DNA of 64,000 bases from Terebella lapidaria (Eukaryota; Annelida; Polychaeta; Terebellida; Terebellidae). The notes below the pieces were generated by a model. That model was not told the origin of the DNA. It ran no database searches and saw nothing but the letters and a program-made list of their open reading frames with translations. A program made the translations under genes and the position numbers. Location: positions 39,864,165-39,928,164 of the forward strand of contig OX424564.1 of assembly GCA_949152475.1 (NCBI GenBank), read 5' to 3'. How positions within the stretch are numbered: the stretch's first letter is position 1; the number at the start of each line of letters is the position of its first letter. Of the stretch, positions 22,101 to 33,060 are shown piece by piece.

Positions 22101-23312
22101 AAAAATGGTGACCTTCTGCTCTTCTGACTCCCTATATGCTAATAATGCCTCCTAACCTGTATGTGCAATTGATTTAGCCCCACAAGCCAATTTACACATT
22201 TCATGTCAGATCTGCCATTGAGATTTAGTACTGAGGTTTCTGATCTGAGGTCAGAAACAAGGTCACCAAAAGACTTCCTAAATGCTCATGATATAAATAT
22301 AACCTATCTACAAGCAATTTGTCTATAGAGGCCAAATTACACATTTCATGTCCCCGTAACTTTGAGATACAGCCTCCAAGGTCACCTGAGGTCAACCTCA
22401 AGGTAACAAAAAGATGCACCATATATGACTTTCTATATGCTTATAATACAAACCTAAGCCCTATGTACAAGCGTTTTTGCCCTATATGGTAATTTGTAAA
22501 TATCGACCTAATATTAGGCCTTTACAGCCCACAGATTGGGCATTTCTCAGCAATTCAAGGCAATTTCTTCTTTATACACAATGTCAAGGACCCAAATCAG
22601 CATGTCTTTAAACAAAAATCTCCAAACCGATCATATAGTTTTCGAGAAAACAACCAAAAACTAAATTTTAAGCCTTTTTAGGCCATTTTAGCGCTGATTT
22701 TGGGCCTATTGATCGATTCAGGCACTCCATCTTTATAAACAATGTCAAGGACCCCAATCAGCATGGTTTGCAACAAAAAATTTCAAAACCGATCGACAGT
22801 TTTCGAGAAAACAGCTAAAAACTGAATTTTAGGCCTTTTTGGGTCATAATTTTGGGCCTATCGATAGATTCAAGGCACTTAATCTTTATAAACAATGTCA
22901 AGGACGCCAATTAGCATGTTTTGAAACAAAAATCTCAAAAGTGATCAGACAGTTTTTGAGAAAAGACAGACCAGGTGCAATTTGGGCATTTTTCGACCCA
23001 AAAATGGCTGTTTTGACCTTTCAAGGTCATCCAAGGTCAAATTCAAGGTCACCACACAAGTCGCCATATATGACTTCATTTTTGAAAGTGCCAATTTCTA
23101 AGCTCTATCTTCAAGTGTTCTATGAGTACAGTCCTGGCAGCTCCCATTATGGAGGAAAAAAGTGCCGAAAATTCCAAAATGTTGTGTCCAAAATTTTATT
23201 CAAAGGGTGAAAAAAATTGTTTGCCTGGAAATGGCCCAAAATGGATAGTAATGCGATTTGGGGCGAAACGTCAAAATTTCAAATTGGCCGCCACACAGAG
23301 AACGGCGATTCA
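22101..23312 (-). repeat. Degenerate internal repeats of family A
   Basis: Three or more diverged units of about 160 bp carry CAATGTCAAGGACCCCAATCAGCATG, AAAATCTCAAAACTGATCA and TTTCGAGAAAA, together with AAGGTCACC stretches. Similar sequence occurs inside A3 near 29700-29950. No coding potential is seen. Confidence 0.55.
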
Positions 23313-26300
23313 AGAGCAACAAAATTTATACAGGTCACAAAGGTATATAAGAGGAATGTTTTTAAGCAAAAATCTCAAAACTGATCAGACCGCTTGTGAG
23401 AAAATGGCCGCCAGAGTTCAAAATTGAGTGTTTTCGACGAAAACGGCCGCCATTTTGAGAAAAATTGAAAAATAAAAAAAATACCTCCTTCTTGAATTAT
23501 TTCAAGGTATCTTTTGCCAAATTTTCAGAAAGATAGGACCGTACACTTTAAAGATAAAATTAGCCCAAGGGCTAAGAAAGGTTACCGGACAATATATATT
23601 TTAGATATTAGTATTTTGTCCCGTGACCTTTAAAAAAGATCATTGGTCAATTCAAGGACACGATAATATTCGGCATATGTCATTTCTAGTATGTCCACAA
23701 TTGATTCCTAAGCTGTGAAGTCAATAAAAAGCGAGATATTAGCCATTATGTCCTGTGACCTTGAAAATGAGGTCAAAGGTCGAATTCAAGGCCATAGCAA
23801 TATTCAGCATATATCATTTCCTATATGTTCATAATTGATCCCTAAGCTGTAAAGTCCATAATGAGCGAGCTATTAGCCATTTTGTCCTGTGACCTTGAAA
23901 ATTAGGTCAAAGGTGAAGTTCAAGGTCATGACAATGTTCAGAATATATCTTTTTCTATATGTCCACAATTGATTGCTAAACTGTAAAGTCGATAAAAAGC
24001 GAGATATTATCCATTTTTTTCTCTGACCTTGAAGATCAGGTCAAAGGTCAAATTCAAGGTCATAGCAATATTCAGCATATATCATTTCCTTTATGTTCAT
24101 AATTGATTCCTAAGCTGTAAAGTCCATAATGAGCGAGCTATTAGCCATTTTGTCCTGTGACCTTGAAAATTAGGTCAAAGGTGAAGTTCAAGGTCATGAC
24201 AATGTTCAGAATATATCATTTTCTATATGTCCACAATTGATTGCTAAGCTGTAAAGTCAATAAAAAGCGAGATATTAGCCATTATGTCCTGTGACCTTGA
24301 AAATGAGGTCAAAGGTCGAATTCAAGGCCATAGCAATATTCAGCATATATCATTTCCTATATGTTCATAATTGATCCCTAAGCTGTAAAGTCCATAATGA
24401 GCGAGCTATTAGCCATTTTGTCCTGTGACCTTGAAAATTAGGTCAAAGGTGAAGTTCAAGGTCATGACAATGTTCAGAATATATCTTTTTCTATATGTCC
24501 ACAATTGATTGCTAAACTGTAAAGTCGATAAAAAGCGAGATATTAGCCATTTCGTTCTCTGACCTTGAAAATGAGGTCAAAGGTCAAATTCAAGGTCATA
24601 GCAATATTCAGCATATATCATTTCCTTTATGTTCATAATTGATTCCTAAGCTGTAAAATCGATAATAAGCGAGATATTAGCTATTTTGTCCTGCAACCTT
24701 GAAAAGGAGGTCAAAGGTCAAATTCAAGGTCATAGCAATATTCAGCATATATCATTTCCTATATGTTCACAATTGATTGCTAAGCTGTAAAATCGATAAT
24801 AAGCGAGATATTAGCTATTTTGTCCTGCAACCTTGAAAAGGAGGTCAAAGGTCAAATTCAAGGTCATAGCAATATTCAGCATATATAATTTCCTATATGT
24901 TCACAATTGATTGCTAAGCGGTAAAGTGGATAAAAAGCGAGATATTAGCCATTTTGTCCTGTGATCCTGAAAATGAGGTCAAAGGTCAAATTGAATAGAG
25001 CAACAAAATTTATACAGGTCACAAAGGTATATAAGAGGAATGTTTTTAAGCAAAAATCTCAAAACTGATCAGACCGCTTGTGAGAAAATGGCCGCCAGAG
25101 TTCAAAATTGAGTGTTTTCGACGAAAACGGCCGCCATTTTGAGAAAAATTGAAAAATAAAAAAAATACCTCCTTCTTGAATTATTTCAAGGTATCTTTTG
25201 CCAAATTTTCAGAAAGATAGGACCGTACACTTTAAAGATAAAATTAGCCCAAGGGCTAAGAAAGGTTACCGGACAATATATATTTTAGATATTAGTATTT
25301 TGTCCCGTGACCTTTAAAAAAGATCATTGGTCAATTCAAGGACACGATAATATTCGGCATATGTCATTTCTAGTATGTCCACAATTGATTCCTAAGCTGT
25401 GAAGTCAATAAAAAGCGAGATATTAGCCATTATGTCCTGTGACCTTGAAAATGAGGTCAAAGGTCGAATTCAAGGCCATAGCAATATTCAGCATATATCA
25501 TTTCCTATATGTTCATAATTGATCCCTAAGCTGTAAAGTCCATAATGAGCGAGCTATTAGCCATTTTGTCCTGTGACCTTGAAAATTAGGTCAAAGGTGA
25601 AGTTCAAGGTCATGACAATGTTCAGAATATATCTTTTTCTATATGTCCACAATTGATTGCTAAACTGTAAAGTCGATAAAAAGCGAGATATTATCCATTT
25701 TTTTCTCTGACCTTGAAGATCAGGTCAAAGGTCAAATTCAAGGTCATAGCAATATTCAGCATATATCATTTCCTTTATGTTCATAATTGATTCCTAAGCT
25801 GTAAAGTCCATAATGAGCGAGCTATTAGCCATTTTGTCCTGTGACCTTGAAAATTAGGTCAAAGGTGAAGTTCAAGGTCATGACAATGTTCAGAATATAT
25901 CATTTTCTATATGTCCACAATTGATTGCTAAGCTGTAAAGTCGATAAAAAGCGAGATATTAGCCATTTCGTTCTCTGACCTTGAAAATGAGGTCAAAGGT
26001 CAAATTCAAGGTCATAGCAATATTCAGCATATATCATTTCCTTTATGTTCATAATTGATTCCTAAGCTGTAAAATCGATAATAAGCGAGATATTAGCTAT
26101 TTTGTCCTGCAACCTTGAAAAGGAGGTCAAAGGTCAAATTCAAGGTCATAGCAATATTCAGCATATATCATTTCCTATATGTTCACAATTGATTGCTAAG
26201 CTGTAAAATCGATAATAAGCGAGATATTAGCTATTTTGTCCTGCAACCTTGAAAAGGAGGTCAAAGGTCAAATTCAAGGTCATAGCAATATTCAGCATAT

Positions 26301-26412
26301 ATAATTTCCTATATGTTCACAATTGATTGCTAAGCGGTAAAGTGGATAAAAAGCGAGATATTAGCCATTTTGTCCTGTGATCCTGAAAATGAGGTCAAAG
26401 GTCAAATTGAAT
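23313..26412. repeat. Near-identical tandem segmental duplication (1,684 and 1,416 bp)
   Basis: The segment starting AGAGCAACAAAATTTATACA at 23313 begins again at 24997. The second copy lacks exactly two 134-bp monomers (268 bp) of the array but is otherwise almost identical through to GTCAAATTGAAT at about 26412. Both copies include the 3' hairpin TTAGCCCAAGGGCTAA of family A (23560 and 25244). The event is recent, or it is an assembly effect. Confidence 0.85.
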
Positions 26413-27675
26413 GTCATGGCAATAATCTGCATATATCATTTCCTATATGTCCACAATTGATTCTTACGATGTAAAGTCAATAATAAGCGAAATATTAGCC
26501 ATTTTGAACTCTGACCTTGAAACTGAGGTCAGAGGTCAAATTCAAGGTCACGATAATATTCAGCATATATCATTTCCTATATGACCACAGTTGATCCCTA
26601 AGCTGTGAAATCGATAATAAGTGAGATATTAGCCATTTTGTCCTGTGACCTTGAAAATGAGGTCAAAGGTCAAATTCAAGGTCACAAGAATATTCAGCAT
26701 ATATCATTTCCTATATGTCCACAATTGATTCCTAAGCTGTAAAGTCAATAATAAGCAAGATATTAGACATTTTGTGCTCTGACCTTGAAACCCAGGTCAG
26801 AGGTCAAATTCAAGACCCTGAGACTATTCAGCATATATCATTTCCTATATGTCCACAATTGATTCCTAGTCTCTAATCTCAATATTGAGTGAGATATTAG
26901 GCTTAATGTGTCCCATTATAAAGCATAGGAGAATTTAACATGGGAGTCCCATTTGGACCGAGTTTGGGCCCAAAATGGCCCACTTCGAGCGATTCGAGGG
27001 CAACGAAATTTATACGTGTCACAGGGGTACATATGAGGAGTGTTATGCATTGATAAGAAAAAAAGTTACTGAACAGATTCTGAGAAAACGACCGTCAAAG
27101 TCCAAAATTGGCCATTTTTCGACGAAAATGGCCCTCTGACCTTGAAACCGAGGTCAGAGGTCAAATTCAAGGTCACCAGAATATTCAGGATATATCATTT
27201 TCTATATGTCCACAATTGATTCCTAGTCTCTAATCTCAATATTAAGTGAGATATTAGGCTTAATGTGTCCCATTATAAAGCATAGGGGAATTTAACATGG
27301 GAAAGTTCCATATGGGCCGAGTTTGGGCCCAAAATGGCCCACTTCGAGCAATTCAAGGGCAACCAAATTTATACATGTCACAGGGGTACCTATGAGGAGT
27401 GTTATGCGTCAATAAAAAAAAAGTTACTGGACAGATTCTGAGAAGACCGTCAAAGTCCAAAATTGGCCATTTTTCGACGAAAACGGCCGCCATTTTGAAA
27501 AAAATTCGAAAATCAGAAAAACTAAAAAAAACCTTTCCTGGAAATATTTTTGTGCAAAATTTCAGAAATATTCCATCATAAACTTTAAAGATAAAAATGT
27601 GAACGGCGGACGGACGGACGGACGCCGGACGCATCACCATGGCAATAGGTTATCGGACCAAAGGTCCGGTAACCT
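23560..27675 (-). mobile_element. Family A, expanded copy A2 with 134-bp array
   Basis: On the minus strand it begins with the 5' palindrome at 27647-27675 (AGGTTACCGGACC and complement) and ends with GGTAACC plus the hairpin TTAGCCCTTGGGCTAA (23560-23575, duplicated at 25244). Between them lie about 20 monomers of 134 bp, each holding TGACCTTGAAAATGAGGTCA, AAGGTCAAATTCAAGGTCA, ATTCAGCATATATCATTTCC and AGCGAGATATTAGCCATTTT. Central tandem arrays between conserved end blocks are the hallmark of HINE/DINE-TR elements. Confidence 0.65.
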
Positions 27676-28042
27676 AAAAAGTTACTAAACAGATTTTGAG
27701 AAAATGGCCACCAAAGTCCAAAATCAGGCATTTTTCGTCGAAAACGGACGCCATTTTGGAAAAAATGCGAAAATCAAAAAACTAAAAAATACCTCCTTCT
27801 TGAATTATTTTTAAGTATTTTTGTGCAAAATTTCAAAAGAATTCGCCCGTAAACAAAAAAGATAAAAATGTGGACGACGACGACGACGACGGACGACGAT
27901 GACGGACGACGACGGACGCAACGCCATGCCAATAGGTTATCGGACCATAGGTCCGGTAACCTAAAAATGTGGACGGACGGCCAGACGGACGACGGACGCA
28001 ATGTGACGGCAATAGGTTATCGGACCATAGGTCCGGTAACCT
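27676..28042 (-). repeat. Two extra tandem 5' ends of family A
   Basis: Behind the 5' palindrome at 27647-27675 two more complete palindromes follow, at 27934-27962 and 28014-28042. Each is preceded by a CGACGGACGACG-rich stretch. The last unit is only about 80 bp long. Stacked 5' termini fit initiation or termination slippage of a rolling-circle copier. The block ends 50 bp from the stop codon of the MPV17L2-like gene. Confidence 0.7.
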
Positions 28043-28093
28043 AAAATAACAATTCATGAAACCACAAGTCAGTTGTACGAATTTTGCATATAA

Positions 28094-28777
28094 TCAGGGT
28101 TCATGTTCTTGGATGTTTTTATAAGACACACGATTAATTTTTCTGTTATCCAATATTGGTTCATCACACACAGAGTATTCTCCTAACTTGTAGCCTGCTG
28201 GCTGTTCCTGTCTGTACTTTATATGCGAGTAATAGATGTCAAAGCCCATAGACACCACATTGTCGTAGAGGACTCGGAACCGGGTGGGCAGGAACATAAA
28301 GTTGAACATTTGTGCCGGCGGCCAGACCAGCATCTCTGCCTTCAGCAGAGCTGGACCCTTGTCACGGAGCTCAGCAGCAACCTGTTTTCTTGTAGCGCCC
28401 TCCGCATAACCCACCATGAGCAAGAAGGCGAACACACAGATTGGCGAGATGATGACCTGATCAGCGATGACCTTCTTGACCACGACCCGCATTGTGGTGC
28501 CAGGCAGGACCCTGTCCAGGAACTGGTACCAGCAGTGACAGATTGGCCCCACCACGAGACCCGAGCTACCGACATTGATGGTTCTCCTGACATCCCAGTG
28601 ACGACGCTTGCAAGAGAAAGTCTCATTGTACTGCTGCAAGAAGTCGCCTGCTCCCGAGAACCCGACAGACACCGCTGTGTTGGTCAGCAGCAGGTAGCGA
28701 GTGAACAAACTCTTGGTTTTCTTACGCAGGGAAGCAGCCCAAGAGATACGTGACACCTTCTTTAGCACACTGGACAT
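28094..28777 (-). CDS. MPV17L2: MPV17L2-like inner-membrane protein (Mpv17/PMP22 family)
   Basis: A 227-residue Mpv17/PMP22-family protein. Family members are four-helix membrane proteins, and MPV17L2 sits in the mitochondrial inner membrane and helps mitoribosome assembly in vertebrates. Visible are a basic N-terminus (residues 1-27), LLLTNTAVSVGFSGAGDFLQ (29-48), RRHWDVRRT (58-66), GPICHCWYQFLDR (77-89), DQVIISP (106-112), a hydrophobic helix to 124, and the signature VWPPAQMFNFMFLP (151-164) with FRVLYDN after it. The human protein is 206 residues long. The fit is better to MPV17L2 than to MPV17 or PXMP2. The ATG at 28777 is the first in frame, because a splice acceptor lies 77 bp upstream and the ATG near 28792 is in another frame. 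The coding part is in one exon. Mobile elements lie within 55 bp of the stop and about 240 bp of the acceptor. No AATAAA is seen before the element, so the 3' UTR may read into it. Confidence 0.92.
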   Translation of the reverse strand: MSSVLKKVSRISWAASLRKKTKSLFTRYLLLTNTAVSVGFSGAGDFLQQYNETFSCKRRHWDVRRTINVGSSGLVVGPICHCWYQFLDRVLPGTTMRVVVKKVIADQVIISPICVFAFLLMVGYAEGATRKQVAAELRDKGPALLKAEMLVWPPAQMFNFMFLPTRFRVLYDNVVSMGFDIYYSHIKYRQEQPAGYKLGEYSVCDEPILDNRKINRVSYKNIQEHEP

Positions 28778-28854
28778 TTTTGCTGGTCATGTCTGAACTC
28801 CCTGCTGCATTCGGTGCTAGGATGTCTTCTTGAACATAACTATGATACCATAGT

Positions 28855-28877
28855 CTGCAAATGTAAAATAAAGTCAA
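28855..28877 (-). promoter_or_regulatory. Probable 3' splice site of the MPV17L2 5' UTR
   Basis: On the minus strand TTTATTTTACATTTGCAG precedes ACTATGG, a good acceptor with a T-rich tract. It suggests that the single coding exon (28854 downward) is joined to an upstream non-coding exon. This argues against a processed retrocopy. The upstream exon was not found. Confidence 0.55.
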
Positions 28878-29092
28878 GAACTTCAATACAAAATCTCAAA
28901 TGATTTTTGGCCATACGTGTAACTTTGTTTAGGATCGAAACTATAGTATTTCACCTAATATCAGACCTACCGGTATACCTTAGAAACCATAAAAGTTGGC
29001 AGTCTATTCCAATGATAAATTTGACATCAAACATGAAATGATGATGGTACTGAACTGAATCCAACAGGACCGCACTACATAACTAGACGTCA

Positions 29093-32083
29093 AGGCCTAA
29101 AGGCCTTGGAGGCATTTCAGGGTCAAGCATGGAAAAAACGAAATGCTGACTCGCCAAAAACATGATAAGCTCCCAATGAGACCTATAAGACATTTGTGTA
29201 ATTACATGTATGTGAAGGACAAACTCGATACCCCTAAGACTATCCGTCTAATGTCTGTTTTGCTCTAGGTCGCACCATTTACGAGGAATCTATGAAAATG
29301 AAAATTAGCCCAAGGGCTAAGATAGGTTACCAGACAATTTTAGTTGAAACACGACAGGTGAGATATGACTTCAGATTAACCAATCAAGGTCATCTTCGTG
29401 AACTTCAATGTCATCATTAAGTGTGCAGCATATAACCTTGCATTCATGTATGTTCAAAATACAAATACAAGGTTTATCTACAAGTCTTTTGTCTATAGAC
29501 GAAATTTACACGTTTCTTGTTGGACGTGACACGGAGAAATAGCACTCAATGTCATCTGAGGTCAAGTTCAAGGTCACCAAAAGAAGTGGTATATTTGACT
29601 TCCAATTCCAGCTATACCTACAAACATTTTTTGGCTGTAGATGCCATTTTACAAACTCAAGGGGCCTTTCAAGCAATTCAAAGCACTCCATCTTCATACA
29701 CAATGTCAGGGACCCCAATTAGCATGTTTTATAACGAAAATCTCAAAACTGATCAGATAAATTTGGAGGAAAACGACCAAAAAATAAATTTGGGGCCTAT
29801 TCAGCCTGGATTTCGAGCCTTTTGAGCAATTCAAGGCACTTTATACACTATATACACTATATACATCTTTATACACAATGTCAAAAACCCCAATTACTAT
29901 GTTTTGAAATAAAAATCTCAAAAGTGATCAGACAGTTTTCGATTAAAGACAGACAAGGTGAAAATCTGGGCATTTTCGATCCAAAAATGGCTGTTTTGAC
30001 CTTTCAAGGTCATCCAAGGTCAAATTCAAGGTCACCACACAAGTCGCCATATATGACTTCCCATTTGAGAGTGCAAATTTCTAAGCTCCATCTTCAGGCG
30101 TTCTATGAGTACAGTCCTGACAGCTCCCATTATGAAAGAAAAAAATGCCGAAAATATTCGAAGTCCAACTTTTTTTACAAAGGGTGAAAAAAAATTTTTT
30201 GTCTAGAAATGGCCCAAAATAGATAGTAATGCGTTTTTTACGCCGACCCGTCGAAAATTCAAAATGGCCGCCATATGCAGACCGGCGATTCAAGGCCAAC
30301 CTAGCTTATACACATCACAGAGGTACATAACGAGAATCTTTTGAAACAAAAATCTCAAATCTGATCAGACAGTTTTTGAGAAAATGGCCGCCAAAGTTCA
30401 AATTTGACTGTTTTTCGACGAAAACGGCTGCCATTTTGAAAACAAATTTTAAAATAAAAAAAATAAAAAATACCCCCTTCTCAAATTATTCTAAGGTATC
30501 TTTTCCCAAATTTTCAGAAAGATTGGATTGTAAACTTTAAAGATAAAAATGTGGACGGACGACGACGCCGACGACGGACGGACGACGGATGCAACGCCAT
30601 CGCAATAGGTTATCGGACTATAGGTCCGGTAACCTAAAAATGCTGACTCGGCGAAAAAGTTTCAGGTCAAGGTCAAAGTTCATCCCTAATACCCCTCAGA
30701 TATGTTTCTCTAGAGCCATGAGTCCGAAATTAAGGCCTTTTCTGCTCTACGACACACGAGATATCGACGAAAACGATATTTAAGGTCAAATTTAAGGTCA
30801 AGGTCAAAGGTCATCGATAATACCCCTAAGACATTTTGTCTAGGATAACGAGTGCGAAAATAGAGTCCGCTTCGCTCTACGACGCACCGTTTCCGAGATA
30901 TTGATGAAAATGAAAAATGCCGACTCGGCAAAAACATTCCAGGTCAACAAATGGTCAAGGTCAAAGGTCATCCCTAATACCCTTAAGACATGTTTGTCTA
31001 AGGTGACGAGTCCGAAAATGTCCGTTTCGCCCTACGATGCACTGTTTTCGAGATATCGTTGAGATCGAAAAATGGCGACTCAGCGAAAAAATTCCAGGTC
31101 AAGGTCAAGTCATCCCTAATACCCATAAGACATGCCATAATACCCATAAGACACGAAAATAACGTCCGTTTCGTTCTATCACGCACCGTTTCCGAGATAT
31201 CGATGAAAGCGAAAAATGCCGTTTCAGTGAAAAAAATTAAGGTCAAGGTCATCCCTAATACCCTTAAGACATGTTTGTCTAGGACAACAAGTTCGAAAAT
31301 AATGTCCGTTTCGCTCTACGACGCACCATTCCGAGATATTGACGAAAATGAAACATGCCGACTCAGCGAAAAAATTTAAGGTGAAGGTCAAAGGTCATCC
31401 CTAATACCCTTAAGACATGTTTGTCTAGGGCCACGAGTCCGAAAATAAGGTCCGTTTCGCTCTATGACGCACCGTTTCCGAGATATCGACGAAAGCGAAA
31501 AATGCACACTCAGCGAAAAAAATTAAGGTCAAGGTCAAAGGTCATCCCTAAAACCCTTAAGACATGTTTGTCTAGGGCGACGAGTCCGAAAATAACGTCC
31601 ATTTCGCTCTATGATGTACCGTTTCCGAGATATCGACGAAAAAGAAAAATGCCGACTCAGCGAAAAAATTTAAGGTCAAGGTCATCCATGATACCCCCTC
31701 AGACATGTTTGTCTAGGATAACGAGTCTCGAAAATAACGTCCATTTCATTCTACGACGCACCGTTTCCGAGATATCGACGAAAACGAGAAATACCGACTC
31801 AGCGAAAAAATTTAAAGTCAAGGTCATCCATAATACCCCTTAGACATGTTTGTCTAGGATAACGAGTCTGAAAATCACGTCCGTTTCACTCTACGACGCA
31901 CCGTTTCCGAGATTTGCATGAGAGCCTCCAGGATGACTCAGCTAAAATTATTCCGAGACCTAGGTCAAAGGTCGTTTGACAGAACGGCCTCAACATGCTC
32001 AAAATCAATAGGCTTCTTCCCTGGTAATATATGAAAAGAAAACTTTGACAAAACCTCAAAGGCATTTCTGCTGAAAATGCCTT
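29093..32083 (-). mobile_element. Rolling-circle-like family B, copy B1, with nested A3
   Basis: On the minus strand the 5' end is the palindrome AAGGCATTTTC-AGC-AGAAATGCCTT type (32058-32083). The 3' end has GAAATGCCTCC, the hairpin AAGGCCTTTAGGCCTT, then GACGT and CTAG (29093-29096). Flanks are T on both sides. The interior is a run of 141-148-bp monomers with ACATGTTTGTCTAGG, CGTTTCGCTCTACGACGCAC, CGAGATATCGACGAAAA, GCCGACTCAGCGAAAAA and AAGGTCAAGGTCAAAGGTCA. No ORF is present. A second copy without the nested insertion is at 47009-47905. Confidence 0.7.
29305..30635 (-). mobile_element. Family A, copy A3, nested in B1
   Basis: The 5' palindrome lies at 30607-30635 and the 3' hairpin TTAGCCCAAGGGCTAA (plus-strand reading) at 29305-29320. 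Block order is the same as in A1. The flanks GAAAATGAAAA and AAAATGCTGACTCGGCG together restore an unbroken family-B monomer (compare 30904-30930). The insertion is therefore clean, into an A/T run, and younger than B1. Confidence 0.75.
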
Positions 32084-32447
32084 AATTATTCATATCTCCA
32101 ACACATATAATGTAATTTGACATCAGTGGTGGTTATGACTTGTCTAGGCTACTTGCACACGAAGGTTAATGTTGCTATCAATTAATTTAGATTACCATGT
32201 TCTTGTATGCAGGTTATTGGGGGTGTCCTTATATTCGAATATAAGAACATGTCCCTATATTCGAGACACTTCGGTTTTTTTGGTGAGAGCCTCAAAACGC
32301 AATATTCCGGATATAAGAACATTAGTTGGAGGACTTTGAGGTTGATTTCAGTTGACTTTTTTCAGTTTTCAAGCGTGATTATACGGTACGTGCATATGCT
32401 GTAGGTAAAATGAATCATCTAGCATTTTTACCTACAGTTATTATTGA
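32084..32447. other. Anonymous intergenic sequence
   Basis: No gene is seen. An 18-bp perfect palindrome, CTTATATTCGAATATAAG, lies at 32231-32248. TTAGTTGGAGGACTTTGAGG near 32320 resembles the end of the TIR element at 33061. Confidence 0.4.
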
Positions 32448-33031
32448 GATTTCACCTATACTCTGATTTTTCTATCTTGTTTACAACGGTTTTTGACAAT
32501 ATTTTTGCGATGCTTAACTATATGGTTCTATAAATTGGCATACTTCACCTGGGAGTTAAACGGCAATTTTCTACCAAATTTCAGACTTCTAACACAAAAA
32601 TTGAAGAGTCTGGCAATCTACCCCAATGTTAAATTTCAGCCCAAAACGGGATCTCAAGAATAAGAGTAGATTCGGGGATTTGGTCCTGATTACATCCATC
32701 AGGATTCGAAGTATTGTTGTGATTTTGGACCAAAAGACACATTGGTGTGTATTCTACACAAACATGTTGACTTCGAAAGATTGCACCGCCACGGAACCGG
32801 ACAAATGCACAAAACTGTGTGCGGACCAAGGAATTATATGATAGAGTTGAATCTGGCTGAATTTAACATTGGGGTAGATTGCCAACTTTTTTTATTTTCG
32901 CTACAGAAATTTGAAATTTGTTAAATTGCCGTTCAACGTTATCGTTATAGGCCTAGAACGAAACCATCAAGCATCGCAAAAGTATCAGCGAAAAACAGTG
33001 TAAACGAGTTAGAAAAATCAGAGTATAAGTG
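32448..33031. repeat. Fold-back repeat with arms of about 180 bp
   Basis: Left arm 32448-32640 and right arm 32859-33031 are inverted copies. TATACTCTGATTTTTCTA, TTTTGCGATGCTT, CGGCAATTT and CTACCCCAATGTTAAATTT recur as complements on the right. The 218-bp centre is unique. It could form a long stem-loop and is MITE- or fold-back-like. Confidence 0.75.
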
Positions 33032-33060
33032 TCCGAAAACTGTATGTTTACTGTACTGTA

